Shown here in pieces: positions 22,026 to 37,575 of a stretch of DNA of 64,000 nt. Source of the stretch: Acanthococcus lagerstroemiae. Taxonomy: Eukaryota > Arthropoda > Insecta > Hemiptera > Eriococcidae. Position numbers and translations under genes: made by a program. Under the pieces are notes generated by a model. That model was not told where the DNA came from, did not search any database, and saw only the letters and a list, made by a program, of their open reading frames with translations. How positions within the stretch are numbered: position 1 is the first letter of the stretch; the number at the start of each line of letters is the position of its first letter. The stretch covers positions 65,974,914-66,038,913 of the forward strand of contig CM063109.1 of NCBI GenBank assembly GCA_031841125.1, written 5' to 3'.

Positions 22026-22818
22026 TGTATGCTGCCCAAACAGACCTATTTTGTTTCAACAGACACTAATATTTTTTTCTGACGTCTTGGCCGTATTATA
22101 TGGGGTTAGCAGGGCGTCCATTTAGTCACTTTTTTCTACAAAGGTCACTTCTTGCCACTCATTCTGTATACATTTCACTTTTCAATAATCTGTTCTCATG
22201 CTGAAAATTAAATTTTCAGATTCCAGAAATGCAGCCACCCAGCACGCGAATGCGACGCGAAATGTATCTGAAAAACTTGCATAAATTGTTCGTTTATTTT
22301 CAAATAAAAATTGTTTTCTTTCATACTAGCATCAGAAATTAATGAAAGTCGCCGTAGTATGCATTGAAGAATATTCTGCTTTGTACAGCAGTGAAATAAT
22401 AGTCGCTCCTGAACGCTGCTGAATAAAATTTTCTGCGCAGTTCTGCTTCCAATATAGTCCGCTCCGAGACGCTCCAGAGAAATAATTATGTGGCAGAATA
22501 TAATTGATGAAACGTAGTGGAACGCTGCGGAAAATAGATTTTGTTCGAAGCAGAACTATGCGGAAATAGATTTTGTTCGAGGCGGAACAATGCGGAAATA
22601 TGATTTTTTCCGCGTCAGTAGAGGAATAGAATTCCGCAGCTGAACGTTGCGTGGTAGGAATACCGTACAGGATTGCGGAAACGGATTCAGTTTCTTCGCG
22701 ACTGAAGTTGCGGAAATTATTTTCCGTTTCAGTAGCGAGAAAAAAGTGTCTCATTTTGCAGAATTTTTGAGACGCTGCGGAATTTTGCGGAATTTAAATG
22801 TGAAAATGGTCAATAGGG
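22026..22818. repeat. Spacer between the large duplicates, mostly a GCGGAA-rich dispersed repeat
   Basis: From about 22330 to 22818 the sequence is full of 'gctgcggaa', 'ttccgc' and 'cagtagcg' phrases and ends GGTCAATAGGG. The same composition and the same end occur at 34440-35104. Copy 2 of the large duplicate starts at the very next base, so this repeat lies exactly at the junction. 22026-22330 is unassigned. Confidence 0.65.
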
Positions 22819-23915
22819 ATACAACTTTTCTTTAGAAAACATTGTTATCAAGATAATCGCAAAAATGCGTGAAATTTTCGGAAAACATAGTTTTGTAACT
22901 ATTATTTTACGGCCGAAATATCTATTAATGTCGGGTAACGCACATTACAGTATAACTTCAGTCTCTGTCTACTGGGGCAAACGCCCAGTTTGCCCCCCCC
23001 CCCCACCTGGCTATGTTCTTGACAGTTTGTTGGGTATCTACTATAGAATAGACAAGTAAGAGAACATCAGTACTCGAAAAGTGTCAGTTTTCGCTAAAGA
23101 GACTATAATAAACATTAGTAGTTATATTTTCTTACTTGCATGAGCAACGTAACTACTTCTACGCATGTTTTTCTTCATCTCATTATTGAAGGGATGAAGA
23201 TGGACACATGTAGAATAATCCAATTTAATAAAATTTATTACTTTTTTAAAAACTGTAAAAATCCAAGAGACTTATTTGCAAAAAAATTATTTATATAAAT
23301 TTTTTATAAGTTATTATATTAATATTAAAAAAAAAAATTATTATAAAAATTATATAAAAATTGACAAAAATAAATATAAGTTTATCACAATTAAATTTAA
23401 TTTAAGTATTTGCGATCGGTAAAAGCTCGTATTTGCAAGAAGTAGGATGTTGGTCTGACCCTAGGGATGAAAAATTTGTGGAAGAGCCTAAAATCGAAAC
23501 ATTAACTAGGCATCCATGAGCCATAACCAGGTAGTTCCAATATGTTTTTATTGAGTCTCTAGCATTCTAAGATTCCGTTGAAAACTTGAGATGATGTACA
23601 ATCGACAATAGGAAACAGCGATTTGCCCATAGGAAATAACAATGAATTCTGAGAACATGTGACTGTTCCTTAACAGCACAATGTTATATCTTATGCGCTA
23701 TGTTGACTATTGTTGATATACATACATAATCTGAGGTCTACTCTATAGTAAATACCCAACAATGGCTAAAACTCGACACAGAACCAACTGCAAACTCGAA
23801 ATTTTTGCACCAATTATTATCGTTTGAAAGGTGCAATGTTTCCACATATTCATTGGATGCAGTGACGTCACCAGTCACGAGAAATAGCTACTGCCCACTC
23901 TTGCAGATCGTTACC

Positions 23916-24248
23916 CTACTTGTCGAGGTTAGCCCTTAATTTTTCCAGATTTTCTGTATAGAATGATGATGGGGCGAGTGCATCGAGTACACTGTGGACA
24001 GTAGCTCTAACCGTATCCACTCCATTTGCTATGAGTCGCATTATAAGAAACCGAAACAACAATACTCGAGTGACCTTCCATTCTGCTGTAATTTGAATAA
24101 CATCCAACAGGGAGCATAAATTGCAGGTATATCCCATCTCCGATGCGATCGAAAAACCAAGAAGTCTGTTTATCTTAAAAAATATGTTTGTGTGTGTTAT
24201 TTCCCAGTGTACAGACATACTTCCTCGCAGTCGCGTGTATTGCGTCAA
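23916..24248 (-). CDS. Hypothetical 110-aa ORF, copy 2
   Basis: Same ORF as 18798-19130 with Asp to Glu at residue 55 (TADWK to TAEWK) and Ser to Asn near the C-terminus (RASLDK to RANLDK). No family recognised and function doubtful. Confidence 0.2.
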   Translation of the reverse strand: MTQYTRLRGSMSVHWEITHTNIFFKINRLLGFSIASEMGYTCNLCSLLDVIQITAEWKVTRVLLFRFLIMRLIANGVDTVRATVHSVLDALAPSSFYTENLEKLRANLDK

Positions 24249-25374
24249 CTGAATTTTTCATTGCATGAAAACAAAAATATTATTTTATTTGAGAAAAGAG
24301 TGATCCGCGCAGATAATAAGTTCTTATTTGTCGAGTAAAAACTACAACTCGCTTCGATTAATATTCAATCGACGATTAACGTATCTATAGCCTCAGTGAT
24401 GATATGTGTATGAAAATAACATTATGGTGAATTAATGTGAAGTATATCTTGGGTACTACGTTAAAACGAAGGAACTCTCTGAAATCGGAATATCACGTGT
24501 ACCCGTGTACCCGTGTCATCGTGTCTAGCGACACGAGAGTTTTGTTGCATTTAAATGCAGGGATCAGATTACGGATGTGATACACGAGTGATTTCATTAT
24601 CCTTAAAATTATTAATACCGGTATCATGTTCTTAATATATACATATATAATATGTATGAACAAATAAACTGTGATTGTAGGTACCTCTACGTGAAGCATT
24701 TCTACGTTCGAAGCGAAACGAAGGAAATTTTTTTTTCTCTCTCTCTCTCTCTCTCTCTCTCGATTCTGATAACAGCCGAATGAGGAATGACATGTGCAGT
24801 TATTTATATGTGAATTGGTCATAGAAGGTGATTATGATGCAATCATTCTATATACAGGTGTCTTAAGACGTGTAAACGACCTAACAACACCTCAGTCTTT
24901 ATGAGATACGTTAGGTAAGACGTTTCAAATAAGGCTTCGAAAATTTCCATCCATCCTGGCGTACCACTGGGTGGCCAATGTAGTTTTGGTCCAGTCGAAT
25001 TGTCGAACCTGAACGTAATCCTCAAATGCACGTTTTTATTTATTTAAATTATCATTCCCACGAAAAAGCCTTTCACACGTGAAACCACTGTAGGTGGGGA
25101 CTTGATGGAAAATACAATATACATATGACACCGCTCCCCCGGCCCCGGAAACTACCCTTTCGAGTATCGCAGCATCAGTGGCCGGAGGGAACAGATGAGG
25201 GAATGAGATACATTCCGGGAAAATGATAAAGTCGAAATTTTTACACAGTTTTTCTTGCAATTAAAAACCGAATTTGTTAGTACAGACGAATATGGCACGA
25301 AGAGGGGAGGCTGAAAAACGCGTGAGAAAGAAAGAGTATATACAAACACACAGAGAGAACGAGAGAGAGAGAAG

Positions 25375-25659
25375 AGGGGAATTAGCATTTTTGATGGAAT
25401 TAATTGCAGCACAGCTGAAACTTGGTACGATTGTTTAATACCCTCTTCGGAAAAGCCCGTGATTTCTCCCCCCCTCCTCCGGTGTGAGTATCACCCCTCA
25501 TTGGCCAAAAAGTGCCCCCAGAAACAGTTTCTGGCTTGTATCTAGCTTAAAATTGAGTTATAGGTAAAAATATTCCTTAGCAAAGTTAAAGAACGTAAAA
25601 TTTTCTACAAAAATGATATTTATGTTTTTCTTCGTGAATCCCATGCCAACCAAGATAAT
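25375..25659 (+). repeat. Direct arm of an inverted repeat pair
   Basis: From 'aggggaattagcat' to 'ccaaccaagataat'. It pairs as an imperfect reverse complement with 27051-27337. The equivalent stretch of copy 1 (about 20244-20530) pairs only with the shorter arm 21929-22025. Confidence 0.8.
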
Positions 25660-27050
25660 ATCACACGAACATGTAAATATGGGGTAACCTAAAACGCACG
25701 CGGTATACAAACGCTGAAATAATCGCAAAAACACATGACTGGATGCATAAAATGTTACATGATATATAATTTCAATTTATTATCGTTATTATTATAAGAA
25801 TTCATCTTCATCCAAATCTACATGTATACAATTTTCTGCGCTTAAACAACCTCCTCTGCAAACGCGTGGCTACAAGAGATACCCACTTTACGGCAACCAC
25901 GAGCTCGTGATCCCGATGCGGAAAACTCAAGTTCGTGTAAACCCGCTCGAGACCTTTGGAAAATCGACCCTCGTTAGCCCTGTCTCAACCCAGTATGTTT
26001 CCCCTCCAGCAGCCAGTCAGAGCACTCCATTCGAGGGGAGCCATCAGGTTACTCAATCACAGCGCTTCATTTACGAATGCGTGTAGCCCTCTCACTACCC
26101 GAGCTATACACTGGCGTTGAGACACCCGTGCTATACCCTTTATGTATGCCCTTTGTAGATCCGTCGTATAGCCTCTCTATATGCCTCTACGTATCTCCTT
26201 TGTAAACTGTTGTGTAGCCCCTCTGTATACCCTTTATAAATGCCCTTTGTAGACCCGTGGTATAGCCCTTCCACATCTCCTTCATGAATCCCCTCCGTAA
26301 ACCCGGGTGGATCCCCTCTTGTAATTCAGATACGTCTGGGAAGGAATGTTGGGCTCTCAGCCAGTTTAAAAAAGTTTGAACATCCCTTCTCTCATGCTGC
26401 ACTCGTGATTCCCTCAATTCTTTATGCTGAGCACTCGTTTCTGGTTGACAGTTGTGAAATTTTTCAAATCTTGGCAAAGATGAAGCATATGACAGGGACG
26501 CTAAGAATCCACTGCTGCAAAACGAACACCGCGTCGATAAGTCTGTCCGCCTGCACTCTTCATAATTCGCACGAGTGTTTGTATGCTAAAGAGTCGCTAT
26601 CTAGCGGCCTAATGAAATATGGCACGCTGATTGATGTATTTGGACGAAAAGATGATCAGGGGCAATAATGTTCTGCAAAAAAACTCAAGTGGGGCTCATC
26701 TGAAAGGAAATGATAAGGGCTGACACTTAAATTCTCTTCAATACTGAAAATGCTAGAGCTGATTTCACCTGTACATGTTTTTGTGGTACAAATAACCTGA
26801 TCATCATTTCGCCCACTACACTAGCGCACCTACAGGAGTGACCAAACGCCAATAGTCATGTCGCTCCATAACTATTGTCTGTCTTCAATCCGAATTCTAA
26901 AACAAGCTGGTCCATCTAGTATAGGGATTTAAAATTACAGCGTCAGTGTTTAACGCTTCTCGCATGATTAGAGTGACGAGTTCGGCGTTTGTATACCGTG
27001 TATGTTGTAGATTACTCCATATTTTCATGCTTGCGTGATCTTGAATGCCA

Positions 27051-27337
27051 ATTATCTTGGTTGGTATGGCATTCACGAAAAAAAACAACACAGATATCAT
27101 TTTTGTAGAGAATTTTTCGCTCTTTAATTTTAGTAAGGAATATTTTCCCCTATAACTCAATTTTAAGCTAGATACAAGCCAAAGACTATTTCCGGGGGCA
27201 CTTTTTGGACTCTGGGGGGTGATGCTCACACCGGGGGAGGAGGGCAGATTACGGGGCTTTTCTGAAGAGGGTACTAAACAATCGTACCAAGTTTCAGCTG
27301 TGCTGCAATTAATTCCATCAAAAATGCTAATTCCCCT
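27051..27337 (-). repeat. Inverted arm extending beyond the end of copy 2
   Basis: Reverse complement of 25375-25659 with substitutions. It ends 'atgctaattcccct'. The edge of the large duplication (27147) falls in the middle of this arm. The GGGG in its last bases matches copy 2 and not copy 1 (GAGG). Confidence 0.8.
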
Positions 27338-27351
27338 GGACTAAACATAGC

Positions 27352-27480
27352 TCTTACCAAATTCTATATAATCAGTTAACTGATATCCCTGAGGTAGCCC
27401 AGCGCAAATTTCTCCTACTGGGAGATTTTAACATGCCAAACTTTATAACCTCATCAGCAGGGATGAGAAATCAGCTGGAA
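27352..27480 (+). pseudogene. Jockey-like retrotransposon endonuclease fragment
   Basis: Translates to QILYNQLTDIPEVAQRKF followed by LLLGDFNMPNFITSSAG. The G-D-F-N motif after a hydrophobic strand is the Asp-Asn catalytic box of the apurinic-like endonuclease at the N-terminus of LINE Pol proteins. It begins directly after the inverted arm and is cut at about 27480 by 'gaaaccgaagtcggaagccgg' repeats. The RT part of a similar element lies 1 kb downstream, so both may come from one insertion broken by others. Confidence 0.75.
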
Positions 27481-27595
27481 ACCGAAGTCGGAAGCCGGTA
27501 GTCAGCCGTTTTTGAGCCAAATTTTGAGAACCCGGAAACCGAGAAGCCGAAATAGTAGGAAGTTGGTAGCCGGTAGAGAAACCAATTGTTTTTCG

Positions 27596-27870
27596 CAGAG
27601 GCGAAACTTGGTTTTCAGTTGGGGAGGGGGAGGGGGGTGGATTTTAATTGAAAGAAATAATAAATAATCAAGCAAACAAACGTTCTTAGAAAATGAAAAT
27701 TTCAAATGAACAGTTTCAAAATTTTCCGACTGCCAAATTATTGGGGTGTCCCCCCCCCACAGTTTCGTCCCTGCAAATGCAGATTGGAATTCTACCCCTC
27801 AAGCACTCCCATTTGCTCATTGGAGTATACCATAGTTTGGGAGGGTAAACTGAAAGGATGTCATTTACTC
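27596..27870 (-). mobile_element. Composite hAT-like element, truncated copy C (inverted)
   Basis: Starts CAGAGGCGAAACTTGG (outer end) and runs to AGTTTCGTCCCTG at 27773, which is one terminal subrepeat in reverse. It continues 'caaatgcagattggaat' and 'caagcactcccatttg', matching the spacer next to the right subrepeat of copies A and B in reverse complement. Homology fades at about 27870. No matching 8-bp duplication remains because the other end is lost. Confidence 0.78.
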
Positions 27871-28439
27871 TGTTTTTTTCTTTTAATTATTATTATTTTT
27901 ATAAGAACTGCCCGAGGGCATTAACTTACAATTTTAGCAATTATGAATTAGCACGTGAATAATGATAGAACTACGCAGCCGCGTCCTATCATGGTTAAAA
28001 CTTCAAAGAGGGACAGAAAAGGTATAAAAATTTGAATTTGATTCGCTTTTTACTTGATAAATTTGAAGTCTTTGTTGTAGTATTTCTCCTCGATGCTTCT
28101 TGTAATATATATATTTCTGGTGTTCTGATCTACATCTACAAACTCTCTGCGCGTCATTAGTTAGGCTATATCCTGTACTTGCTCACTAGCTACTTGTTCA
28201 TTTGCCTCAATACACATTCTCATTTTTGCCACAGAGGGTAATGCTGTCGTTTCCTCTTCAGGTGAAGACAATCACAATGCTGGCTTCATCGCTCGAAACC
28301 TGAAACAGAATACCAAAATTACCACGGAAAATTTACTAATGAGAGTACCACAGAAAGTTGTATGTACTTGGTTCCATTCAAAGAAATTCTACATGAATTA
28401 TACTGAGAACCCATTTCATACATTAACAAACACACTTAC
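27871..28439. other. Unassigned interval
   Basis: No supported feature. The last 150 bases may belong to the linker between endonuclease and RT of the retrotransposon that follows. Confidence 0.4.
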
Positions 28440-28813
28440 CTTTTCTAAATCCAGTTCATTTCTTCACTTTCCTTGCGGAAATAGTAGATAAGTTCCTCGA
28501 AACTAGCCCTGTCATTCCTAACAAAACATACACTGAGTGCATTACATATACTTGGAAAATTTTCTCCCATATCACCTGAAGAAATAGATAGGGTTATAAG
28601 CAGGTTAAAACCAAAAAGGTCTCTTGGCCCAACAACGTATCTGCCTATATTTACAAAAGTGTGCAAAACTTTTATTGTTCACCACTTACTTACATTTTCA
28701 ACCTATCATCAAAACATTTCCTAGAATCTGGAAAACAACCAAGGTGGTACCTATCCCCAAAGAGAGTAGCTCAAAATATCACAAAGTGTAGACCCACAGC
28801 CCTATTACCAATA

Positions 28814-28821
28814 CCTGCGAG
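28814..28821. repeat. Target-site duplication CCTGCGAG, left copy
   Basis: Exact repeat at 29106-29113, immediately outside the MITE ends. Confidence 0.9.
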
Positions 28822-29105
28822 CATAGGCGCCGACTTGGCACTTTTTGGGGAGCTTTGCCCCCATGAAAACTTTGAAGGGGCGACGCCCCCCCCCTAATAT
28901 TTTCAACTCAAAAACGGAAAAAGTACAAAAAATTTTACCATCAATGTTTAAATTCAACAAAAAAGAAAAAAAAAGAGAAACGAATAAGAAAAAATCGATA
29001 ATACCGGAATATCAGACGCGTCTCAATAAAATAACAAAAGAAAAAACTGGGCTCCGACTGATTCTGCCCCCCCCCCTCAATATTTTCCATAAGTTAGCGG
29101 CTATG
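28822..29105. mobile_element. hAT-like MITE (284 bp) inserted in the RT pseudogene
   Basis: The left end is CATAGGCGCCGACTT and the reverse complement of the right end is CATAGCCGCTAACTT, giving 15-bp TIRs with three mismatches. The 8-bp duplication and C-A start are typical of hAT elements. The interior is A-rich with two poly-C tracts ('gacgcccccccc' and 'ctgccccccccc') and does not code. Confidence 0.88.
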
Positions 29106-29332
29106 CCTGCGAGAATAATTGAGTCGGTGATATGTTGTAATTGTTTGACCTTCCAGCTAAAGAGTCATATATTATCACTGAGCAACACGGATTTTTAAGG
29201 GGGAAATCAATTCAAACAAATTTGCTCAACTCAATGAACCACGTGAATGCAGCAGTCGATCAGGGAGAGCAAGTGGAGGTGGCTTACACTGACTTTCAAA
29301 AAGTAGTGCTATTCCTTCGATATCAAAGGTAG

Positions 29333-34439
<5,107 letters not shown>

Positions 34440-35104
34440 TTAAGAAAAATTCTGTGCAGCAGATTGGATACACAGTCACAATGGAGCACTTCCAATATTG
34501 AAGTCCGCATCAGCCACTGCTTTGTATTTGCAGCTTCTAAACGCTACTGGCCAAAAAATTCTGGATCAGCAGCAGTTATTAGGATCGCAGTAGAACGTGT
34601 CGACTTTTATGTTTCGCACTAATCGTTACTGCCGCGGAATGTGGAATAGTCGCGGTAGAACGCCTCAACTTTTATTCTGCGTCAGTCACTTCTGATGCGG
34701 AACAAATAAAGTCGCCGCAGAACATTTTATTCTGCGTCAGCCACTATTGATGCGGAACAGATAAAGTCGCGGCAGAACAGAAATTCCACAATGTCCGCTA
34801 CTGAGGCACGTTCATTATTCGCAGCTGAACGCCTCAATATTTAAATTACGCATCAGTTGCGGCTTCATTTTAAGCTGCTGAATGCAGCGTAATTGTAGAA
34901 TCCGCGCCCGCCGCGGGTTAGATAATCGCAGCGTAACGCAACGTAATGGACAGGAATTCTGGAGACGCTGCAGATACTGCAGCGGAAAAATCAGAAAAAT
35001 CGCTACGTTCTGCTCCCGAATTCTGCATCTGCCTCGAATTTTTTGCGGAAATTTGAAATTTCCGCAACTGAGTAAGCGAAATTTCAGTAGATTTGGTCAA
35101 TAGG
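34440..35104. repeat. GCGGAA-rich dispersed repeat, second copy
   Basis: Contains many phrases of the kind 'gatgcggaaca', 'gtcgcggcagaac', 'attctgcgtcagccact' and 'ttgcggaaatttgaaatttc'. It ends TTGGTCAATAGGG, the same end as the copy at 22330-22818. The internal units suggest tandem expansion of about 60-70 bp. Confidence 0.65.
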
Positions 35105-35910
35105 GCAGTCGATTCCAATCGGATATCTTTTGATATCAATCGATTTTCCTTCGATACTAGCCAATTAGGTATGTATCATGGAGTTATACTGAATACCAAG
35201 ATTCGAGCTTTATCCTTACCCCACCTTTCACTTAGTAGGCCTCCGTATGGTTATATCGACGATCAGCTTAATCTTTATCATAAAAACAAAAACGATTCAG
35301 CGTCTTGTTGGCCAAAACACAAATTTCAGTTTTAAGACGCCTGCTATATTTCGAACATTTTCAAATGTCGTAAGTACAAGAGCTCCAGAGATGTACCCAT
35401 GGAGACCCAGGGTATGCTAAAGTGGAAATGGAGGAATTTTCCCACCTACAAAACGATCTTCGGTTGACAAAGTTCTCCTCAGTAAAAGAAAATCGAAAAA
35501 AGTCTGTAAAATTGCAAAAATGAGCACTCGTGTTTTGGGTCTTTGATTTCAGAAAATATTCATCGTCTGACCAAAATTGAACTCTCAGTTTGTAAAATTA
35601 TTAGAATTGAATTTGATCCCTCCTTCCTCATCGTTCCGGCACGTCCGTGAATCGCTCGGAGACATTGTAAATCTAATTTCAAATTTAAATTTTTCGAACT
35701 GCCGAGGCGTCAGCCCATTGCACGTGTCAATTGGCGATAAATGCAATCGCTGAACACAAAGATCAAACTTTTTTTTTGACTTGTAACTGCAGATTCAAAC
35801 GCAATAGAATTGGAAGAAATGGAACTCATACACCCCTCCCCCCAGTGAATCTAAATTCATTTTTGCTCGTTTATTTGCTTCTTGTTTCCAATAGTCGTCA
35901 TTTTGGTAAT
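35105..35910. other. Unassigned interval
   Basis: 35390-35690 is loosely similar to 30140-30440. No gene is supported. Confidence 0.35.
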
Positions 35911-36081
35911 GATCAATTCCATTCCATAAATATTAAAATAGATGCTCTTCCTAATCAATTAAATAATTTTATTATTAAATTAAATAAAACAGGAATAATA
36001 TATGGGCAATGTTCAGAAATTTGTGGAATTAATCATAGATTTACACCAATTCAAATTGAATCAATTAAGTGTCATCCTTAG
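35911..36081 (+). pseudogene. COX2: Mitochondrial COX2 C-terminal fragment (nuclear copy or chimeric join)
   Basis: Reads IKIDALPNQLNNF, then TGIIYGQCSEICGINHRF, TPIQIESIK and a TAG stop at 36079. GQCSEIC-x-x-NH is the binuclear copper (CuA) motif of cytochrome c oxidase subunit II, with both Cys, the Glu and the His kept. The stretch before it matches the segment after the H-S-W motif, here H-S-I. Third codon positions are almost all A or T, as in insect mtDNA, and ATA occurs where mitochondria use it for Met. The N-terminal two thirds are missing. It is most likely a numt, but its closeness to the suspect zone means a chimeric read join is possible. Confidence 0.85.
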
Positions 36082-37174
36082 CCTGGCAGTTAGTAAAATT
36101 ATTCAGAGTGAAGATTTCTATAGTGTCGTAACAAAATTTTATCCCACTTCTGAATGAACACCTTCAGGGACGTAGCGAAGACTTTTTTCTGGAGGGGCAA
36201 AAATGGTTGAATTTCCAACTGACTCAACTCAAAATTCCCAAGTATCAAAATTGGTTTGTATTGGCTACAAAAAAATTTATTTGTTGGATTTTTCCAACTT
36301 TTGATCCATCTACTAAAATTTCCCAACTCCGGCGGATGCTTGCGGGGAGGCAAGCTGCCCCTCGTGTTCCTCTTATTTTCGTCCCTGACCACATTTCGCC
36401 TTTTTTGTGCAAGTGCAGAACAATAATATTTTTTAAGATTGGCATTTTTCAACGTAAACTTTCGCTTATGTAACCTTTAAAAAAATCAACTCAAATGCTT
36501 GATTTTTCTGCAATTACAAAATAGCAGAATTGAGGAAATTTTTTGTGAAAAATGCCGTTTTCTTTTTCGGAAACGATCTCTTCAATAATTATGTGACTGA
36601 GTTTATAAATTAGTAGCACGATACGACAGAGTTCGTTGGACTCAGCAACCCAGTAATAAACTTTTTCCGTTTCTCTCGAGTAGGTAAAGCTATTTTAACT
36701 TTTAGAATATGAAATACGTATACAAGAAGTGTGGTGTTCCGTACAGTATGGCGCCAGTCGGTAAACTGTTTCGATAAATAGACTAAGGGAATAAATAGGA
36801 ACACCGAACAGATATATAAGTTCTTCCGGTCTTCTCCAGATTATAATTTTTTTTACACCAACAACCCTTTTATTATAATTAGCTCTATTATTACCATAAT
36901 TTTTTCTCTCGATTCACAGTTTTCCTAACCTTACTTGTCTGTGAATTGTCAACATTGTCGGTTCTGTTGTTCGTCTTGTCTACGTTTTTTCTCCGTCAGC
37001 TCGGAGAGAAATTGAATATTAAATGTGAGATTAGTTGGAGAGTTTTTTCACGAACACAGGACTGTATTTCTGCTTCTCTTTAGAAATGCATTCACGACTT
37101 CATTTGCTCTCGTGAGCACTAGAGGCGTCAACTTAGACTTCTCCTGGGTGTAGCAAACGATTTTCTCCTTTCCC
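36082..37174. other. Unassigned interval
   Basis: No gene, RNA or TIR structure recognised. Short ORFs lie on both strands at 36099-36473 and overlap each other. Confidence 0.4.
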
Positions 37175-37422
37175 AGTGCCTTTTCTTTAGGGGTCTGGTT
37201 GGCCGAGTGGATAGCGCGTTGGTCTCGGAATTGGAGGTCTCGGGTTCGAACCCACGTAGCAACTCGCCAGATTTCGACCTAGGCCGGTTTTTCGGCTAGA
37301 AGGGGAAGAGAGCTAAGACAGCCCTAACAGCCTCCTCGACGTCTCTGAAGTAATGCTCGAAAGGGCGGATTCCAGGACTGGGGTTGAGAGAGCAAATTAA
37401 AAAAAAAGAAGTGCCTTTCTTA
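37175..37422 (+). mobile_element. tRNA-derived SINE, copy 2
   Basis: Box A-like TTGGCCGAGTGG at about 37199 and box B GGTTCGAACCC at about 37244 are followed by the same body as copy 1 ('tttcgacctaggccggtttt', 'agccctaacagcctcc', 'gacgtctctgaagtaatgc'). It ends in an A-rich tail. Probable target repeats are 'agtgccttttctt' at about 37175 and 'agtgcctttctt' at about 37410. The two copies differ by many substitutions, so they are not recent sisters. Confidence 0.88.
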
Positions 37423-37575
37423 TAAACCAAGATTTTAATTGTAAAAAATTTAGGCCCCGTTTCTTCCTTCTCCCTAAAGTACCTAGAATCTATCAATTCG
37501 TTTTAAAATTAGTACTAACAGAATATACCGTCACCTGGAGTAATATCGGACACCGGTGATAATATCGACCATAGC

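Larger units (their letters stand above)
22819..27147 (+). repeat. Large duplicated segment, copy 2 (4.33 kb)
   Basis: Partner of 17690-22025. Unlike copy 1, its right edge continues into a further inverted arm (27148-27337). See copy 1 for contents and differences. Confidence 0.92.
28440..29332 (+). pseudogene. Jockey-like retrotransposon RT fragment, split by a MITE
   Basis: Blocks in order: SPEEIDRVISRLKPKRS (about 28574-28625), the usual linker before the RT palm; IFTKVCKTFIVHHLLTF; WKTTKVVPIPKESS (about 28730-28770), the 'W..A.V.PI.K' fingers motif; RPTALLPIPARIIESVI, interrupted at 28822 and resuming at 29114; and TEQHGFLRGKS plus VAYTDFQKV (29180-29310), the palm box with the first catalytic Asp. 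Stops and shifts make it a pseudogene, and the YADD half is missing after 29332. Removing the MITE and one target copy restores P-A-R-I-I in frame. Confidence 0.88.
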
